Part shown: positions 9,358 to 18,521 of the stretch, one piece after another | Numbering within the stretch: position 1 is the stretch's first letter | How the letters are laid out: each line of letters starts with the position of its first letter | NCBI GenBank assembly: GCA_903838355.1 | Contig: CAILYC010000039.1 | Span: forward strand, 24,337-88,336 | Direction of reading: 5' to 3' | DNA: 64,000 nt | Source of the DNA: an uncultured Burkholderiales bacterium | GTDB taxonomy: Bacteria; Pseudomonadota; Gammaproteobacteria; Burkholderiales; Burkholderiaceae_C | Position numbers and translations under genes: made by a program | Notes under the pieces: generated by a model | What the model was told of the DNA's origin: nothing | Database searches by the model: none | The model's input: the letters and a program-made list of their open reading frames with translations, nothing else

Positions 9358-11310
9358 TTAGCCTTTTTTAACTTCCTTGACTTCTGCGTCAACCACATTG
9401 TCGTCCTTGGCGGCGCCGGCACTGGCTGCACCTTGAGCTCCCCCATCATGGGGCGCCCCAGCGGCTTGAGCAGCAGCGTTTTGCGCTTGCATGTCGGCGT
9501 AAGCCTTTTCACCTAACTTTTGACTCACCGTCATCAAGCTTTCTGTTTTGGCCGTGATGTCGTCTTTGTCTTCAGTTTTGAGCGACTCCTCCAAGGCTTT
9601 CAGGGCGCTTTGGATGGATTCCTTCTCGGTAGCATCGAGTTTGTCACCATGCTCGGTCAAGCTCTTTTGCACAGAGTGGAGCGCGGCGTCGCCTTGATTT
9701 TTGGCTTGAACAATTTCGAGTTTCTTTTTGTCCTCGCCAGCGTTGAGCTCGGCGTCTTTGACCATTTTTTGAATCTCTTGCTCGGACAATCCTGAATTGG
9801 CTTTGATGGTAATTTTGTTTTCTTTGCCAGTGCCTTTGTCTTTGGCGCCAACGTGCAAAATGCCGTTGGCGTCAATGTCAAAAGAGACCTCGATTTGGGG
9901 TGTGCCTCGGCTTGAAGGCGGGATGCCCTCCAAATTGAATTCACCCAGCATTTTGTTGCCAGAGGCCAACTCACGCTCACCTTGGAAGACCTTGATGGTG
10001 ACCGCGGGTTGGTTGTCCTCGGCAGTCGAGAAGGTCTGCGCGAATTTGGTGGGGATGGTTGTGTTTTTGGTGATCATCTTGGTCATCACGCCACCCAAGG
10101 TCTCAATCCCCAAGGACAAGGGGGTGACATCGAGGAGCAACACGTCGGTGCGGTCGCCTGAGAGCACTTGGCCTTGAATGGCCGCACCCACTGCCACGGC
10201 TTCATCGGGGTTCACGTCTTTTCTGGGCTCTTTGCCAAAGAATTCTTTGACCTTGTCTTGAACCTTGGGCATGCGGGTCATGCCGCCCACCAAAATGACG
10301 TCGTCAATTTGATCAACACTGACGCCGGCATCTTTGATGGCCATTCGGCAAGGTGCGATGGTGCGCTCAATCAACTCGTCGACCAAGGACTCGAGCTTGG
10401 CGCGGTTGAGTTTGATGCTCAAGTGCTTTGGCCCAGAGGCATCGGCAGTAATGTAGGGTAAATTGATATCGGTACCCGTCGAAGAAGACAGTTCAATTTT
10501 GGCTTTTTCAGCAGCCTCCTTAAGGCGTTGCAAGGCCAATACGTCTTTGCCCAAATCCACGCCTTGCTCGCGTTTGAATTCAGAAATAATGAAGTCTATG
10601 ATGCGTTGGTCAAAATCCTCGCCACCCAAGAACGTGTCGCCATTGGTGGAGAGCACTTCAAATTGCTTTTCACCGTCTACATCGGCAATTTCGATGATGG
10701 AGACGTCAAAGGTGCCGCCGCCCAAGTCATAAACCGCAATTTTGCGGTCGCCTTTTTCGGTTTTATCGAGGCCAAAGGCGAGCGCTGCGGCCGTGGGCTC
10801 GTTGATGATGCGCTTGACTTCAAGTCCGGCAATGCGCCCCGCATCTTTGGTGGCTTGGCGCTGAGCGTCATTGAAGTAAGCCGGAACTGTGATCACCGCT
10901 TCGGTGACCGCTTCGCCAAGATAGTCTTCGGCGGTTTTCTTCATTTTGCGAAGAACCTCAGCGCTCACCTGTGGGGGAGCGAGTTTTTTGCCGCGCACTT
11001 CAACCCAAGCGTCCCCATTGTCAGCTTTGGCAATGGTGTAAGGCATCAAGTCAATGTCTTTTTGGACTTCTTTTTCTTCAAATTTACGGCCAATCAAACG
11101 TTTGACGGCGTACAAGGTGTTCCTGGGGTTGGTCACCGCTTGGCGCTTGGCCGAAGCACCGACCAAAACCTCGCCATCCTCTTGGTAAGCGATGATGGAA
11201 GGGGTGGTTCTAGCGCCCTCGGAGTTTTCGATCACGCGGGTGGTGTTGCCCTCCATGATGGCCACACAAGAGTTGGTGGTTCCCAAGTCAATACCAATGA
11301 TTTTGCCCAT
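9358..11310 (-). CDS. dnaK: Chaperone DnaK (Hsp70)
   Basis: A 650-residue Hsp70. The ATPase domain shows [12 protein letters not shown] at residues 5-16, [13 protein letters not shown] near 170 and [12 protein letters not shown] near 197. The substrate-binding domain has [15 protein letters not shown] near 390, and the C-terminal tail ends with an Ala/Gly-rich linker and the charged [17 protein letters not shown] site lies 9 bases before the ATG. It lies between grpE and dnaJ with 130 bp upstream, which include the 10-base palindrome GAGGGCCCTC at 11425-11434; whether that stretch holds a second promoter is not clear. Confidence 0.98.
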   Translation of the reverse strand: MGKIIGIDLGTTNSCVAIMEGNTTRVIENSEGARTTPSIIAYQEDGEVLVGASAKRQAVTNPRNTLYAVKRLIGRKFEEKEVQKDIDLMPYTIAKADNGDAWVEVRGKKLAPPQVSAEVLRKMKKTAEDYLGEAVTEAVITVPAYFNDAQRQATKDAGRIAGLEVKRIINEPTAAALAFGLDKTEKGDRKIAVYDLGGGTFDVSIIEIADVDGEKQFEVLSTNGDTFLGGEDFDQRIIDFIISEFKREQGVDLGKDVLALQRLKEAAEKAKIELSSSTGTDINLPYITADASGPKHLSIKLNRAKLESLVDELIERTIAPCRMAIKDAGVSVDQIDDVILVGGMTRMPKVQDKVKEFFGKEPRKDVNPDEAVAVGAAIQGQVLSGDRTDVLLLDVTPLSLGIETLGGVMTKMITKNTTIPTKFAQTFSTAEDNQPAVTIKVFQGERELASGNKMLGEFNLEGIPPSSRGTPQIEVSFDIDANGILHVGAKDKGTGKENKITIKANSGLSEQEIQKMVKDAELNAGEDKKKLEIVQAKNQGDAALHSVQKSLTEHGDKLDATEKESIQSALKALEESLKTEDKDDITAKTESLMTVSQKLGEKAYADMQAQNAAAQAAGAPHDGGAQGAASAGAAKDDNVVDAEVKEVKKG

Positions 11311-11440
11311 TTTGATGCTCCGGTGATTGTGGGATTGGTTGCGCCCACGCTTTAATTAAAAACAGTTGATTTGGATATTGGGACGAGTTTTGTAAAAACA
11401 AGACCGACCCAGAAAATTGAAAATGAGGGCCCTCCAGGGG

Positions 11441-12028
11441 TCAAGACGCAGCAGTGACCGTCACCAAGGCAGGGCGCAAGATTCTTTCGGCAATGGAATA
11501 GCCTTTTTGCAAAACGCTCACCACCGTATTGGGGGCTTGCTCCGCACTCACGACACTGATGGCTTGGTGCTGGTGCGGGTCAAATTTCGTGCCGACAGCG
11601 GGGTCAATGGCCAGGACTTTGTTTCTCTCCAAGGCGCTTTTGAGTTGCCTCAAAGTGGCTTCAGCCCCTTCTTTGATTTGCTCGGGTGTGGCCTCATGGA
11701 TGGCCAAGCCCGCCTCTAGGCTGTCGAGCACGGGCAACAAGCTCTCGGAAAACGATTCCAAGGCAAATTTGCGCGCTTTGCTCACCTCTTCATCGGCACG
11801 CCTTCTGGCATTGAGCACTTCGGCTTGACCTCTTAAATACTGGTCTTGGAGTTCGCTCACTTTGGCCGTGAGCAAAGCCACATCGGCCAAGGCTTTGGCC
11901 AGGGGATCCTCATGAGAAGCTTCGCCCGCACCCTCTTGGTGCTGGGCTTCATGGGGGTGTGGTGACAATGGCTCAGTGGAAGGCACCGAGTGGGCGGCAG
12001 GATCAAAAGGTTGTGAGGGGTCAGACAT
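11441..12028 (-). CDS. grpE: Nucleotide exchange factor GrpE
   Basis: A 195-residue partner of DnaK. A disordered acidic N-terminus is rich in His, Pro and Glu (residues 1-45). The long dimerising helix has [18 protein letters not shown], and the beta-domain ends with the family signature around [19 protein letters not shown]. First gene of the chaperone operon, preceded by a sigma-32-like promoter at 12071-12098. Confidence 0.96.
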   Translation of the reverse strand: MSDPSQPFDPAAHSVPSTEPLSPHPHEAQHQEGAGEASHEDPLAKALADVALLTAKVSELQDQYLRGQAEVLNARRRADEEVSKARKFALESFSESLLPVLDSLEAGLAIHEATPEQIKEGAEATLRQLKSALERNKVLAIDPAVGTKFDPHQHQAISVVSAEQAPNTVVSVLQKGYSIAERILRPALVTVTAAS

Positions 12029-12509
12029 GGTTGAAGGTGTGGGTGCGAATAAAAAATAGGATTTCAGTATTAAATGAGGCCTTTGGTGACGATTTCAACC
12101 CCAAAACAGGCCGTTATTGATTTTTTTATTCAATAGCGAGTAAAACCTTGTCCTCCAAGGTGGCGAGATCGGCACTGAATTTCAGTCAGCTCGTGCTGGG
12201 GACTTTACTGGGGCTCTGGGCAATGTTGCGTCATTGAGGTCGGAGCCCCGCCGCAACTCTGTGCAAAATTGGCGGAAGGCCTTAAAGCAGCGAAGATGGG
12301 GTTTCGAATGACCAGATTGAACGTTTGGTCAAAGTGCAGCTCCCAGCAGAGCCTTGGGCAGGTAAGGCCGCAAGCCACAACAGCCGACATGGCCAGCGAT
12401 CAAAGGCAATACAGAAAAGACAACAAAGAAAAGGCAAGGCCCAAGGATCCCCTGGGTCGATGGGGGTCCTAGGGGGGGCTTTTGACTCAGGGCAGGGCGC
12501 TTAAAGCGC
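12029..12509. other. Intergenic region upstream of grpE, no gene recognised
   Basis: Apart from the heat-shock promoter, this 480-bp stretch holds short open frames on both strands without family features. A CCTTG/CAAGG hairpin lies near 12147-12160, and a G/C-rich inverted repeat near 12443-12471 could terminate the minus-strand MetE-like gene's transcript. I find no tRNA or riboswitch here. Confidence 0.4.
12071..12098 (-). promoter_or_regulatory. Heat-shock (sigma-32) promoter upstream of grpE
   Basis: On the minus strand TTGAAA (12098-12093) is followed after 13 bases by CCTCATTTA (12079-12071). The sigma-32 consensus is CTTGAAA with CCCCATNT, so only one base of the -10 core differs. 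It ends 43 bp before the grpE start, the expected place for a heat-shock promoter. Confidence 0.65.
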
Positions 12510-13634
12510 TCAGGCGCCCCAAACTTCTTGAGCCGTCTCAATCACCAGTCTGAGCTTATTGCGTTGGGCTTGCACGGCGATGTTGTTGCCGTGCACGGTG
12601 CTTGAAAAACCGCATTGGGGTGACAAGGCCAGTTGCTCAATGGGGGCGTATTGGGCTGCTTGGTCAATGCGACGCTTGATATCGTCTTTGGTCTCCATGG
12701 TGTCAAACTTGGTGGTGATCAAGCCCAAAACAACAATTTTGCCTTTGGGCAAATACCTCAAGGGCTTGAAGTCACCACTGCGGTCGTCGTCGTACTCCAG
12801 AAAGTAAGCGTCCAAATTCATTTCGGACAAGAGGGCCTGGGCCACCGGTTCGTAGTTGCCCGAGGCTGCATGGGTGCTTTTGAAATTACCACGGCACAAA
12901 TGCATGGCCAAGGTCATCCCTTCGGGCTTTTGGGCAACCACTTTATTGACAAAGGCGGCATAGCGATGGGGCAATTCGTCAGGGTCATCCCCGCGTTGCA
13001 AGGCGGCTTGGCGCATTTTGTCATCGCACAAATAAGCCAAGTTGGTATCGTCCATTTGCACGTAGGTACAACCTGCAGCGGCCAAAGAACGCAACTCATC
13101 CCCATAGGCCTTGGCCACATCATCATAAAACTGGGGGTCAAGCTCAGGATAGGCTTCACGGCTGATGCCCGCGCGCCCGCCCCTAAAGTGCAGCATGGTG
13201 GGTGAGGGAATGGTGACCTTGGGCGTGTGGCCCGCACTCACATGGGCTTTTAGAAATTCAAAGTCCGCGAGTTGAATGTTTTTGGCGTGAACCACCTTGT
13301 CAATAACTTTGATCACGGGAGGGGCCAGTTCTTCGCTACCGTCGGGTTTTTTGATGGTCACGGGGATGTCGGTTTTAACACCACCGAGTTGCTCCAAAAA
13401 GTCGATGTGAAAGTAAGTTCTTCTAAACTCTCCATCGGTGATGCTTTTGAGGCCCACATCTTCTTGGAATGCGATGATTTCTTTGATCGCGCGGTCTTCG
13501 ACTTCACGCAATTGCTCAGCATTGATCTCACCTTTGGCTTTTTGCGCGCGGGCAGTGAGCAAGTATTCGGGGCGCAAGAAGCTTCCCACGTGGTCAAAGC
13601 GGGCGGGCAAGATTTTGTCTAAAGGCAGAGTCAT
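12510..13634 (-). CDS. MetE C-terminal-like (cobalamin-independent methionine synthase II) family protein
   Basis: A 374-residue TIM-barrel protein of the UROD/MetE superfamily, matching the C-terminal catalytic half of MetE without the N-terminal half. Zinc-site residues are visible in AMHLCRGN (His and Cys, about residues 232-239) and SPQCGFSS (Cys near 345). The N-terminus carries FDHVGSFLRP, and LEYDDDRSGDF lies between the zinc motifs. GGAG lies 5 bases before ATG 13634; the frame is open slightly further upstream to 13661. Members transfer methyl or similar groups between thiols or corrinoid/pterin carriers; in catabolic clusters the substrate is usually not methionine-related. Specific function unknown. 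Confidence 0.82.
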   Translation of the reverse strand: MTLPLDKILPARFDHVGSFLRPEYLLTARAQKAKGEINAEQLREVEDRAIKEIIAFQEDVGLKSITDGEFRRTYFHIDFLEQLGGVKTDIPVTIKKPDGSEELAPPVIKVIDKVVHAKNIQLADFEFLKAHVSAGHTPKVTIPSPTMLHFRGGRAGISREAYPELDPQFYDDVAKAYGDELRSLAAAGCTYVQMDDTNLAYLCDDKMRQAALQRGDDPDELPHRYAAFVNKVVAQKPEGMTLAMHLCRGNFKSTHAASGNYEPVAQALLSEMNLDAYFLEYDDDRSGDFKPLRYLPKGKIVVLGLITTKFDTMETKDDIKRRIDQAAQYAPIEQLALSPQCGFSSTVHGNNIAVQAQRNKLRLVIETAQEVWGA

Positions 13635-13867
13635 GGTGTCTCCAATGTTAAAAATGCGCAAATGTTAATCCAATATTCTCGCCGATTGGGGGGTGAATTG
13701 GAATTGATCGTGAAAATTAAGCTAGAAATCAATATCCTGGGCGCAAAGCGCAATGCCCGTCTATCCACGCAAGTCGAGCCTTGGCAGCGCAAGGGGCGGG
13801 CTTCATGCCAGAGCTGCAGAGGATGCGATTCAATCCCATAAAGCGTCTAAAATAAGAGGGCTTTCTT

Positions 13868-13915
13868 ATGAAACCTCCAACTCCTCACCATTTTCACACG
13901 CCCCCAATATGCTGA
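13868..13915 (+). CDS. Possible 15-residue leader peptide overlapping livH
   Basis: A short frame MKPPTPHHFHTPPIC with a good ribosome site (AGAGGG at 13855-13860, 7 bases before the ATG). Its TGA (13913-13915) overlaps the start of livH (ATG 13909), an arrangement that allows translational coupling. livH itself has no clear ribosome site. The peptide is rich in proline and histidine. It is unproven as a real gene. Confidence 0.35.
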   Translation: MKPPTPHHFHTPPIC

Positions 13916-14778
13916 CGCTACTCTTTGACGGTGTGGCCTATGGCATGCTGCTGTTTGTCTTGGCGGTGGGCTTGTCCATCACCTTGGGGCTGATGAATTT
14001 TATAAACCTCGCCCATGGCGCCTTTGCCATGGTGGGAGGCTATGCCATGGTGATCTTGTCCAAGCAACTCCAAATCCCCTTTTTGATTTGTTTGCCACTG
14101 GTGTTTGTCGTGGTCGCGCTGCTGGGCGCTTTGTTGGAAGCGACCCTGTATCGCCGAATGTACAAAAAAACGCATTTGGATCAGGTGCTGTTTTCCATCG
14201 GTTTGGCTTTCATGTCGGTGGCTGCAATGGACTTTGTTATGGGCTCTTCCCAGCAAAACATGGACTTGCCGCTGTGGCTCAGAGGCCGAGAGGAGTGGGG
14301 AGAGGCGCCTTGGGTGCTCGGTGTTGGGCACTACCGGCTCTTTATCGTGGCTGTGTGCGCGCTCTTGACCTTGGTGCTTCAACTCATTTTGTCCAAAACC
14401 CGTTTTGGCTCACAGTTGCGCGCCTCGGTGGACAACCCTGTGGTTGCCTCGGGATTGGGCATTGGGGTGAATCGGGTGTTTTTGATCACCTTCGCCGTGG
14501 GCTCCGGTTTGGCGGGGCTGGGCGGCGCCTTGGGGGCTGAAATTTTGTCCATCGAGCCCCTGTTTCCATTAAAGTACATGATCTATTTCTTGATTGTGGT
14601 GGCAGTGGGTGGCACCTCGTCCATCACGGGGCCACTTTGTGCTGCGGTGTTTTTGGGCGTGGCCGATGTCTTTGGGAAATACTATATCCCGCAGTTGGGC
14701 GGTTTTGTCGTCTACGTCTTGATGATTTTGATCCTGCTCTGGCGTCCACAAGGCCTTTTTATTCGGGGGGCGAAGTGA
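13909..14778 (+). CDS. livH: Branched-chain amino acid-type ABC permease LivH
   Basis: A 289-residue inner-membrane permease with about eight hydrophobic segments. Family landmarks are GVAYGMLLFVLAVGLSITLGLMNF split across the first helices, NLAHGAFAMVGGY near residue 34, and the ATPase-coupling region ASVDNPVVASGLGI near 170. ATG 13909 gives the usual length; the frame is open back to 13753, but that would add an unlikely 52-residue hydrophilic head. First structural gene of livHMGF, overlapping livM by one base (TGATG). Confidence 0.92.
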   Translation: MLTLLFDGVAYGMLLFVLAVGLSITLGLMNFINLAHGAFAMVGGYAMVILSKQLQIPFLICLPLVFVVVALLGALLEATLYRRMYKKTHLDQVLFSIGLAFMSVAAMDFVMGSSQQNMDLPLWLRGREEWGEAPWVLGVGHYRLFIVAVCALLTLVLQLILSKTRFGSQLRASVDNPVVASGLGIGVNRVFLITFAVGSGLAGLGGALGAEILSIEPLFPLKYMIYFLIVVAVGGTSSITGPLCAAVFLGVADVFGKYYIPQLGGFVVYVLMILILLWRPQGLFIRGAK

Positions 14779-15752
14779 TGAGTGACCCAATCAGTTCGAG
14801 CAGCAGCTTTTTGAATTTAAAAAACCACGCCAAGATCAAGTCTTGGGAGTGGGTCGGTTTGCTGTTGGTTTTGGCCTGCCCTTGGGTGTTTGTGTCGCAC
14901 GCCATGCTGGTCAATGAAATAGCCATCACCGCGCTTTTTGCCGTTTCCTTGGATTTGATTTTGGGCTACAGCGGCATTGTGTCCTTGGGACAAGCTGCGT
15001 TTTTTGGTTGGGGTTGCTATAGCGCAGGCTTGTTTGCCAAATTGTGGATGCCCGACCCCATTGTGGGATTGGTTTTTTCCACATTCAGTGGCGTTTTGCT
15101 CGGGTTCGTGTTGAGTTTCACGATTTTGCGTGGGACGGATCTCACGCGAATCATGGTCACCCTAGGCGTGTCCTTGATTGGCTACGAGTTGGCCAATCGG
15201 CTTAGTGGTCTGACTGGAGGCGCCGACGGACTGCAAGGCGTTTTGATGGGGCCGGTGCTTGGGCTCTTTGAATTCGATTTGATTGGCAAAGTGGCCTCGC
15301 TTTACTCCGTCACGGCCTTGGTGCTCGTCTTGGTGCTGCTGCGTCATTTGGTTTACTCCCCTTTTGGGGTTGGACTCACGGCCATTCGCGACAACCGTTT
15401 GCGCGCCGAGTCGGTGGGCCTGCCAGTGGCCGTTCGCTTGGTGGTGATTTACAGCGTGTCGGCCGGTGTAGCCGCGCTCTCGGGTGCGTTGCTTGCGCAA
15501 ACCACCGGCTTTGCTTCCTTGGATGTCTTTTCCTTTGAGCGTTCAGCCGATGTGCTCTTGATGCTGGTCATTGGCGGCGCGGGTTGGCTTTATGGAGGGG
15601 TGGTTGGAGCGATTGTGTTTAAATTGTTTCAGCAAGAGCTCTCGTCGATCACGCCTCAGTATTGGATGTTTTGGATTGGGCTTTTACTCGTTATTTTGGT
15701 GCTGGTTGGCCGTGAGAAATTGTTCAGTCCTTTTAAGCGTTTGATGCCATGA
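14778..15752 (+). CDS. livM: Branched-chain amino acid-type ABC permease LivM
   Basis: A 324-residue partner permease. After a polar head come hydrophobic helices and the motifs LDLILGYSGIVSLGQAAFFG (about residues 55-75), GLTGGADGLQG, and AIRDNRLRAESVGLPV, the cytoplasmic coupling helix. ATG 14778 overlaps the livH stop; the frame is open upstream only by a TTG. It ends in ATGA overlap with livG, so the four genes are tightly coupled. Confidence 0.93.
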   Translation: MSDPISSSSSFLNLKNHAKIKSWEWVGLLLVLACPWVFVSHAMLVNEIAITALFAVSLDLILGYSGIVSLGQAAFFGWGCYSAGLFAKLWMPDPIVGLVFSTFSGVLLGFVLSFTILRGTDLTRIMVTLGVSLIGYELANRLSGLTGGADGLQGVLMGPVLGLFEFDLIGKVASLYSVTALVLVLVLLRHLVYSPFGVGLTAIRDNRLRAESVGLPVAVRLVVIYSVSAGVAALSGALLAQTTGFASLDVFSFERSADVLLMLVIGGAGWLYGGVVGAIVFKLFQQELSSITPQYWMFWIGLLLVILVLVGREKLFSPFKRLMP

Positions 15753-16549
15753 GCGCGCTTTTGATGTCCGATCTGCCGAACGTCGAGATTGTGCTCAAGG
15801 CCAGCGCTTTGTGCAAGAATTTTGGCGGGATCAAGGCCACTCAAAATGTGAGTCTTGCCTTGCCTCGCGGTGCGCGGCATGCTTTGATTGGTCCCAACGG
15901 TGCGGGTAAAACTACCTTGATCAATTTACTCACTGGCGTGTTGCCATTGAGTTCAGGGCGCATTGAGCTGTTGGGTCAGGACATTACCCATTTGAGCTCG
16001 AGTCAACGCGTCAAACGCGGTTTGGTGAGGACCTTTCAAATCAATCAACTTTTTGGCTCCATGACGCCAGTCTCCACGCTGGCTTGGGTGGTGAGCCAAC
16101 ACTGGGGTTTGGGGTCGCGGTGGTGGAATCCTCTGGGACACAAGCCCGTGGTGTTGACGCGTGTCGATGAGTTGTTGGTGCAGTTTCATTTGACCGATGT
16201 GGCACTCGAGCGGGTGAGCACCCTGAGCTACGGCAAACAGCGATTGTTGGAGATCGCCATTGCCTTGGCCTGTGAGCCCAAAGTGCTCCTTCTCGATGAG
16301 CCGGTGGCGGGTGTCCCCGCTGGTGAGCGAGAAGAAATTTTGATCACCTTGGGTCAGTTGCCAATGGATGTGTGTATCTTGCTCATTGAGCACGACATGG
16401 ATTTGGTCTTTAGTTTTGCCAATCGCATGACGGTGCTCGTGAACGGCACCTTGCTGTGTGAGGCAAGCAACGAAGAAATTGCCAACGACCCGCGAGTCAA
16501 AGAGGTCTATTTGGGGGCTGAGGCCATTGAGGGAGTGACCCATGGGTGA
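15749..16549 (+). CDS. livG: Branched-chain amino acid-type ABC ATPase LivG
   Basis: A 266-residue ABC ATPase. Walker A GPNGAGKTT is at about residues 49-57, a signature region LSYGKQRLLEIA near 163, and Walker B VLLLDEPVAGVP near 183, followed by the switch His in LIEHDMDLVFSFANR. The signature starts LSYG rather than LSGG, common in LivG. It overlaps livF by 8 bases. Confidence 0.93.
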   Translation: MSALLMSDLPNVEIVLKASALCKNFGGIKATQNVSLALPRGARHALIGPNGAGKTTLINLLTGVLPLSSGRIELLGQDITHLSSSQRVKRGLVRTFQINQLFGSMTPVSTLAWVVSQHWGLGSRWWNPLGHKPVVLTRVDELLVQFHLTDVALERVSTLSYGKQRLLEIAIALACEPKVLLLDEPVAGVPAGEREEILITLGQLPMDVCILLIEHDMDLVFSFANRMTVLVNGTLLCEASNEEIANDPRVKEVYLGAEAIEGVTHG

Positions 16550-17270
16550 GATCTTGCGGGTGAGTCGCGTGGTGGCCGGTTATGCAGAATCGATTATTTT
16601 GTCCGATGTGTCTTTTGCACTTCAAGAGGGTCAGACCCTGGCCTTGCTTGGGAGAAACGGCGTGGGCAAAACCACCCTGATCAACACCTTGATGGGGGTT
16701 ACGAGACTGCATTCGGGTGTGATTGTGATGGATGGCCAAGAGATTGAGCGTTGGCCTTCTTACAAACGGGTCAATGCCTTGGCGAAGGGGGGAATGGGAT
16801 GGGTGCCTCAAGAGCGGGACATTTTCAAGTCCTTGACTGTCCACGAGAACTTGACCGCGGTCTACCGCCACGTCGAGTCCGCGCATGCATGGAACCCCGC
16901 GCGCGCTTATGAATTTTTCCCCCGATTGCTAGAGCGTCAGAACAATTTGGGCAATCAACTCTCTGGCGGCGAGCAGCAAATGTTGGCCTTGGCGCGAGCT
17001 TTGATGGTCAATCCTCGATTGCTCCTGCTTGATGAGCCCTTGGAGGGCTTGGCGCCCATTATTGTGCAAGAAATTTTGGCTGCGATTCGTCGAATCACGC
17101 AAGAAGAGGGTATGACGGCCATCATCGTTGAGCAGCACCCTCAGATGATCTTGGCCATCTCCGACCAAGCCTTGGTATTGGACCGAGGGCAAGTGGTGCT
17201 ACAAGAGTCGGCGGCGAGGTTGCTCGATCGTCCCGATTTGTTGGGGGATTTGTTGGGTGTGAAGCGCTGA
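16542..17270 (+). CDS. livF: Branched-chain amino acid-type ABC ATPase LivF
   Basis: A 242-residue ABC ATPase. Walker A GRNGVGKTT near residue 37, signature QLSGGEQQMLALARAL near 140, Walker B LLLLDEPLEGLAP near 163 and the switch His in IVEQHPQM. The LEGLAP sequence after Walker B is characteristic of LivF. It is last in livHMGF and sits directly before a Bug-type receptor gene. Confidence 0.93.
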   Translation: MGEILRVSRVVAGYAESIILSDVSFALQEGQTLALLGRNGVGKTTLINTLMGVTRLHSGVIVMDGQEIERWPSYKRVNALAKGGMGWVPQERDIFKSLTVHENLTAVYRHVESAHAWNPARAYEFFPRLLERQNNLGNQLSGGEQQMLALARALMVNPRLLLLDEPLEGLAPIIVQEILAAIRRITQEEGMTAIIVEQHPQMILAISDQALVLDRGQVVLQESAARLLDRPDLLGDLLGVKR

Positions 17271-17315
17271 GCAACAAACCATATCAGTATGTCGTTTATC
17301 AAACTAGGGCAAAAG

Positions 17316-18320
17316 ATGAAATTGATCAATCGTTGGGTGTGTTTGGCGTTGAGGCGCTTGAAGGAAATCGGTGCGTTCAGCATCTTGGTCTTGCTCACTG
17401 TTGTACCCCTGGCGCAGGCGCAGACTTATCCCGTCAAGCCCATCCGCATTGTGGTGCCTTTTGGGGCCGGGGGAGTGGCCGATCTCACGGCACGCATCGT
17501 GGCGCAAAAAATGTCTGAAGGCCTTGGCCAGTCGGTCGTCGTTGACAATCGTCCTGGGGCCGGTGGGGTTGTGGCGGCCGACTTGGTCGCTAAGTCAGAA
17601 CCCGATGGTTACACCTTGTTTTTGATCTCCAACGGAACCGCGGTGAGTGCCTCCTTGATGCACGCCTTGCCCTTTGATCCGATCAATGATTTTGTCAATG
17701 TGGGATTGTTGGCGACTTTTGATATTGCTATTGTGGTGAATTCCGATTCGAAATTCAATGCCCTGAGCGACTTTATTCTTCACGCCAAGGCCCATCCCGG
17801 TGCACTCAATGTGGGAAGCATCAATATTGGCAGCACGCAAAATTTGGCCGCCGAGTTGTTCAAGTCGACAGCAGGAGTTGATGTGCAAGTGGTGCCTTTC
17901 AATGGCACCCCTGCTGTCATGACGGCCCTCAAAGGTGGGCAAATTGATGTGGCCACTGAAATTTTGGGTCCCGTGCTGCCCCAAATCAAAGCCAAAAACT
18001 TCAAAGTCTTGGCGCTCACCAGTGAACAGCGCTCGCCAAGCCTGCCCGATACTCCCACCGCCAAAGAGTTGGGCATCAAGTCCTTGGTGGCTTCTTCTTG
18101 GAACGGCCTGGCCGTGCCGGCCAAAACCCCTAGGGCCATTGTTGATCGACTCAATAAAGAAATCAATATTGCCCTTCAAAACCCAGCGACTGAAAAAAAA
18201 CTCTTGGAGCTCAACATCAACCCCAAGGTGTCCACGCCAGCGCAGGCGCAAGAATGGTACCTCTCTGAGATTAAAACCTGGGCCCGCGTGATTGAGAAAG
18301 CGGGCATTGCCAAGCAGTGA
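17316..18320 (+). CDS. Bug-family (TctC) receptor, downstream of livHMGF
   Basis: A 334-residue periplasmic receptor. ATG 17316 has AGGG 6 bases upstream; an earlier in-frame ATG at 17289 lacks a site. The signal peptide (about residues 1-34) ends with PLAQAQ before TYPVKPIRIVVPFGAGG. Bug motifs: VVDNRPGAGGV and PDGYTLFLI. It starts 45 bp after livF on the same strand, and the pmd genes begin 201 bp downstream. Bug receptors normally feed TctAB-type permeases; this placement beside an ABC permease without its own LivK gene is unusual. Whether it shares the transporter is unknown. Confidence 0.9.
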   Translation: MKLINRWVCLALRRLKEIGAFSILVLLTVVPLAQAQTYPVKPIRIVVPFGAGGVADLTARIVAQKMSEGLGQSVVVDNRPGAGGVVAADLVAKSEPDGYTLFLISNGTAVSASLMHALPFDPINDFVNVGLLATFDIAIVVNSDSKFNALSDFILHAKAHPGALNVGSINIGSTQNLAAELFKSTAGVDVQVVPFNGTPAVMTALKGGQIDVATEILGPVLPQIKAKNFKVLALTSEQRSPSLPDTPTAKELGIKSLVASSWNGLAVPAKTPRAIVDRLNKEINIALQNPATEKKLLELNINPKVSTPAQAQEWYLSEIKTWARVIEKAGIAKQ

Positions 18321-18521
18321 GCCCTCTTAGGCGGTTCAATGCAATAAAATTGTGATTTTGAAAGCCTCAGGCTCTAAAATCTTCGAATTGTTAAATTTGG
18401 ACCATTTTTTTTGGAATTTGAAGTTCCTCGTGGTGGGAAAATCCAAGTCCAAAGAACGCAATGGGGTAGGCTTCCATTACTAAACACTAAACGATCTTCT
18501 CTAGTCAAAAGGATTTTTCAC

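Noticed and set aside
12205..12472. Small open frames on both strands upstream of grpE
   Set aside because: No ribosome sites, no family features and mutual overlap; treated as non-coding.
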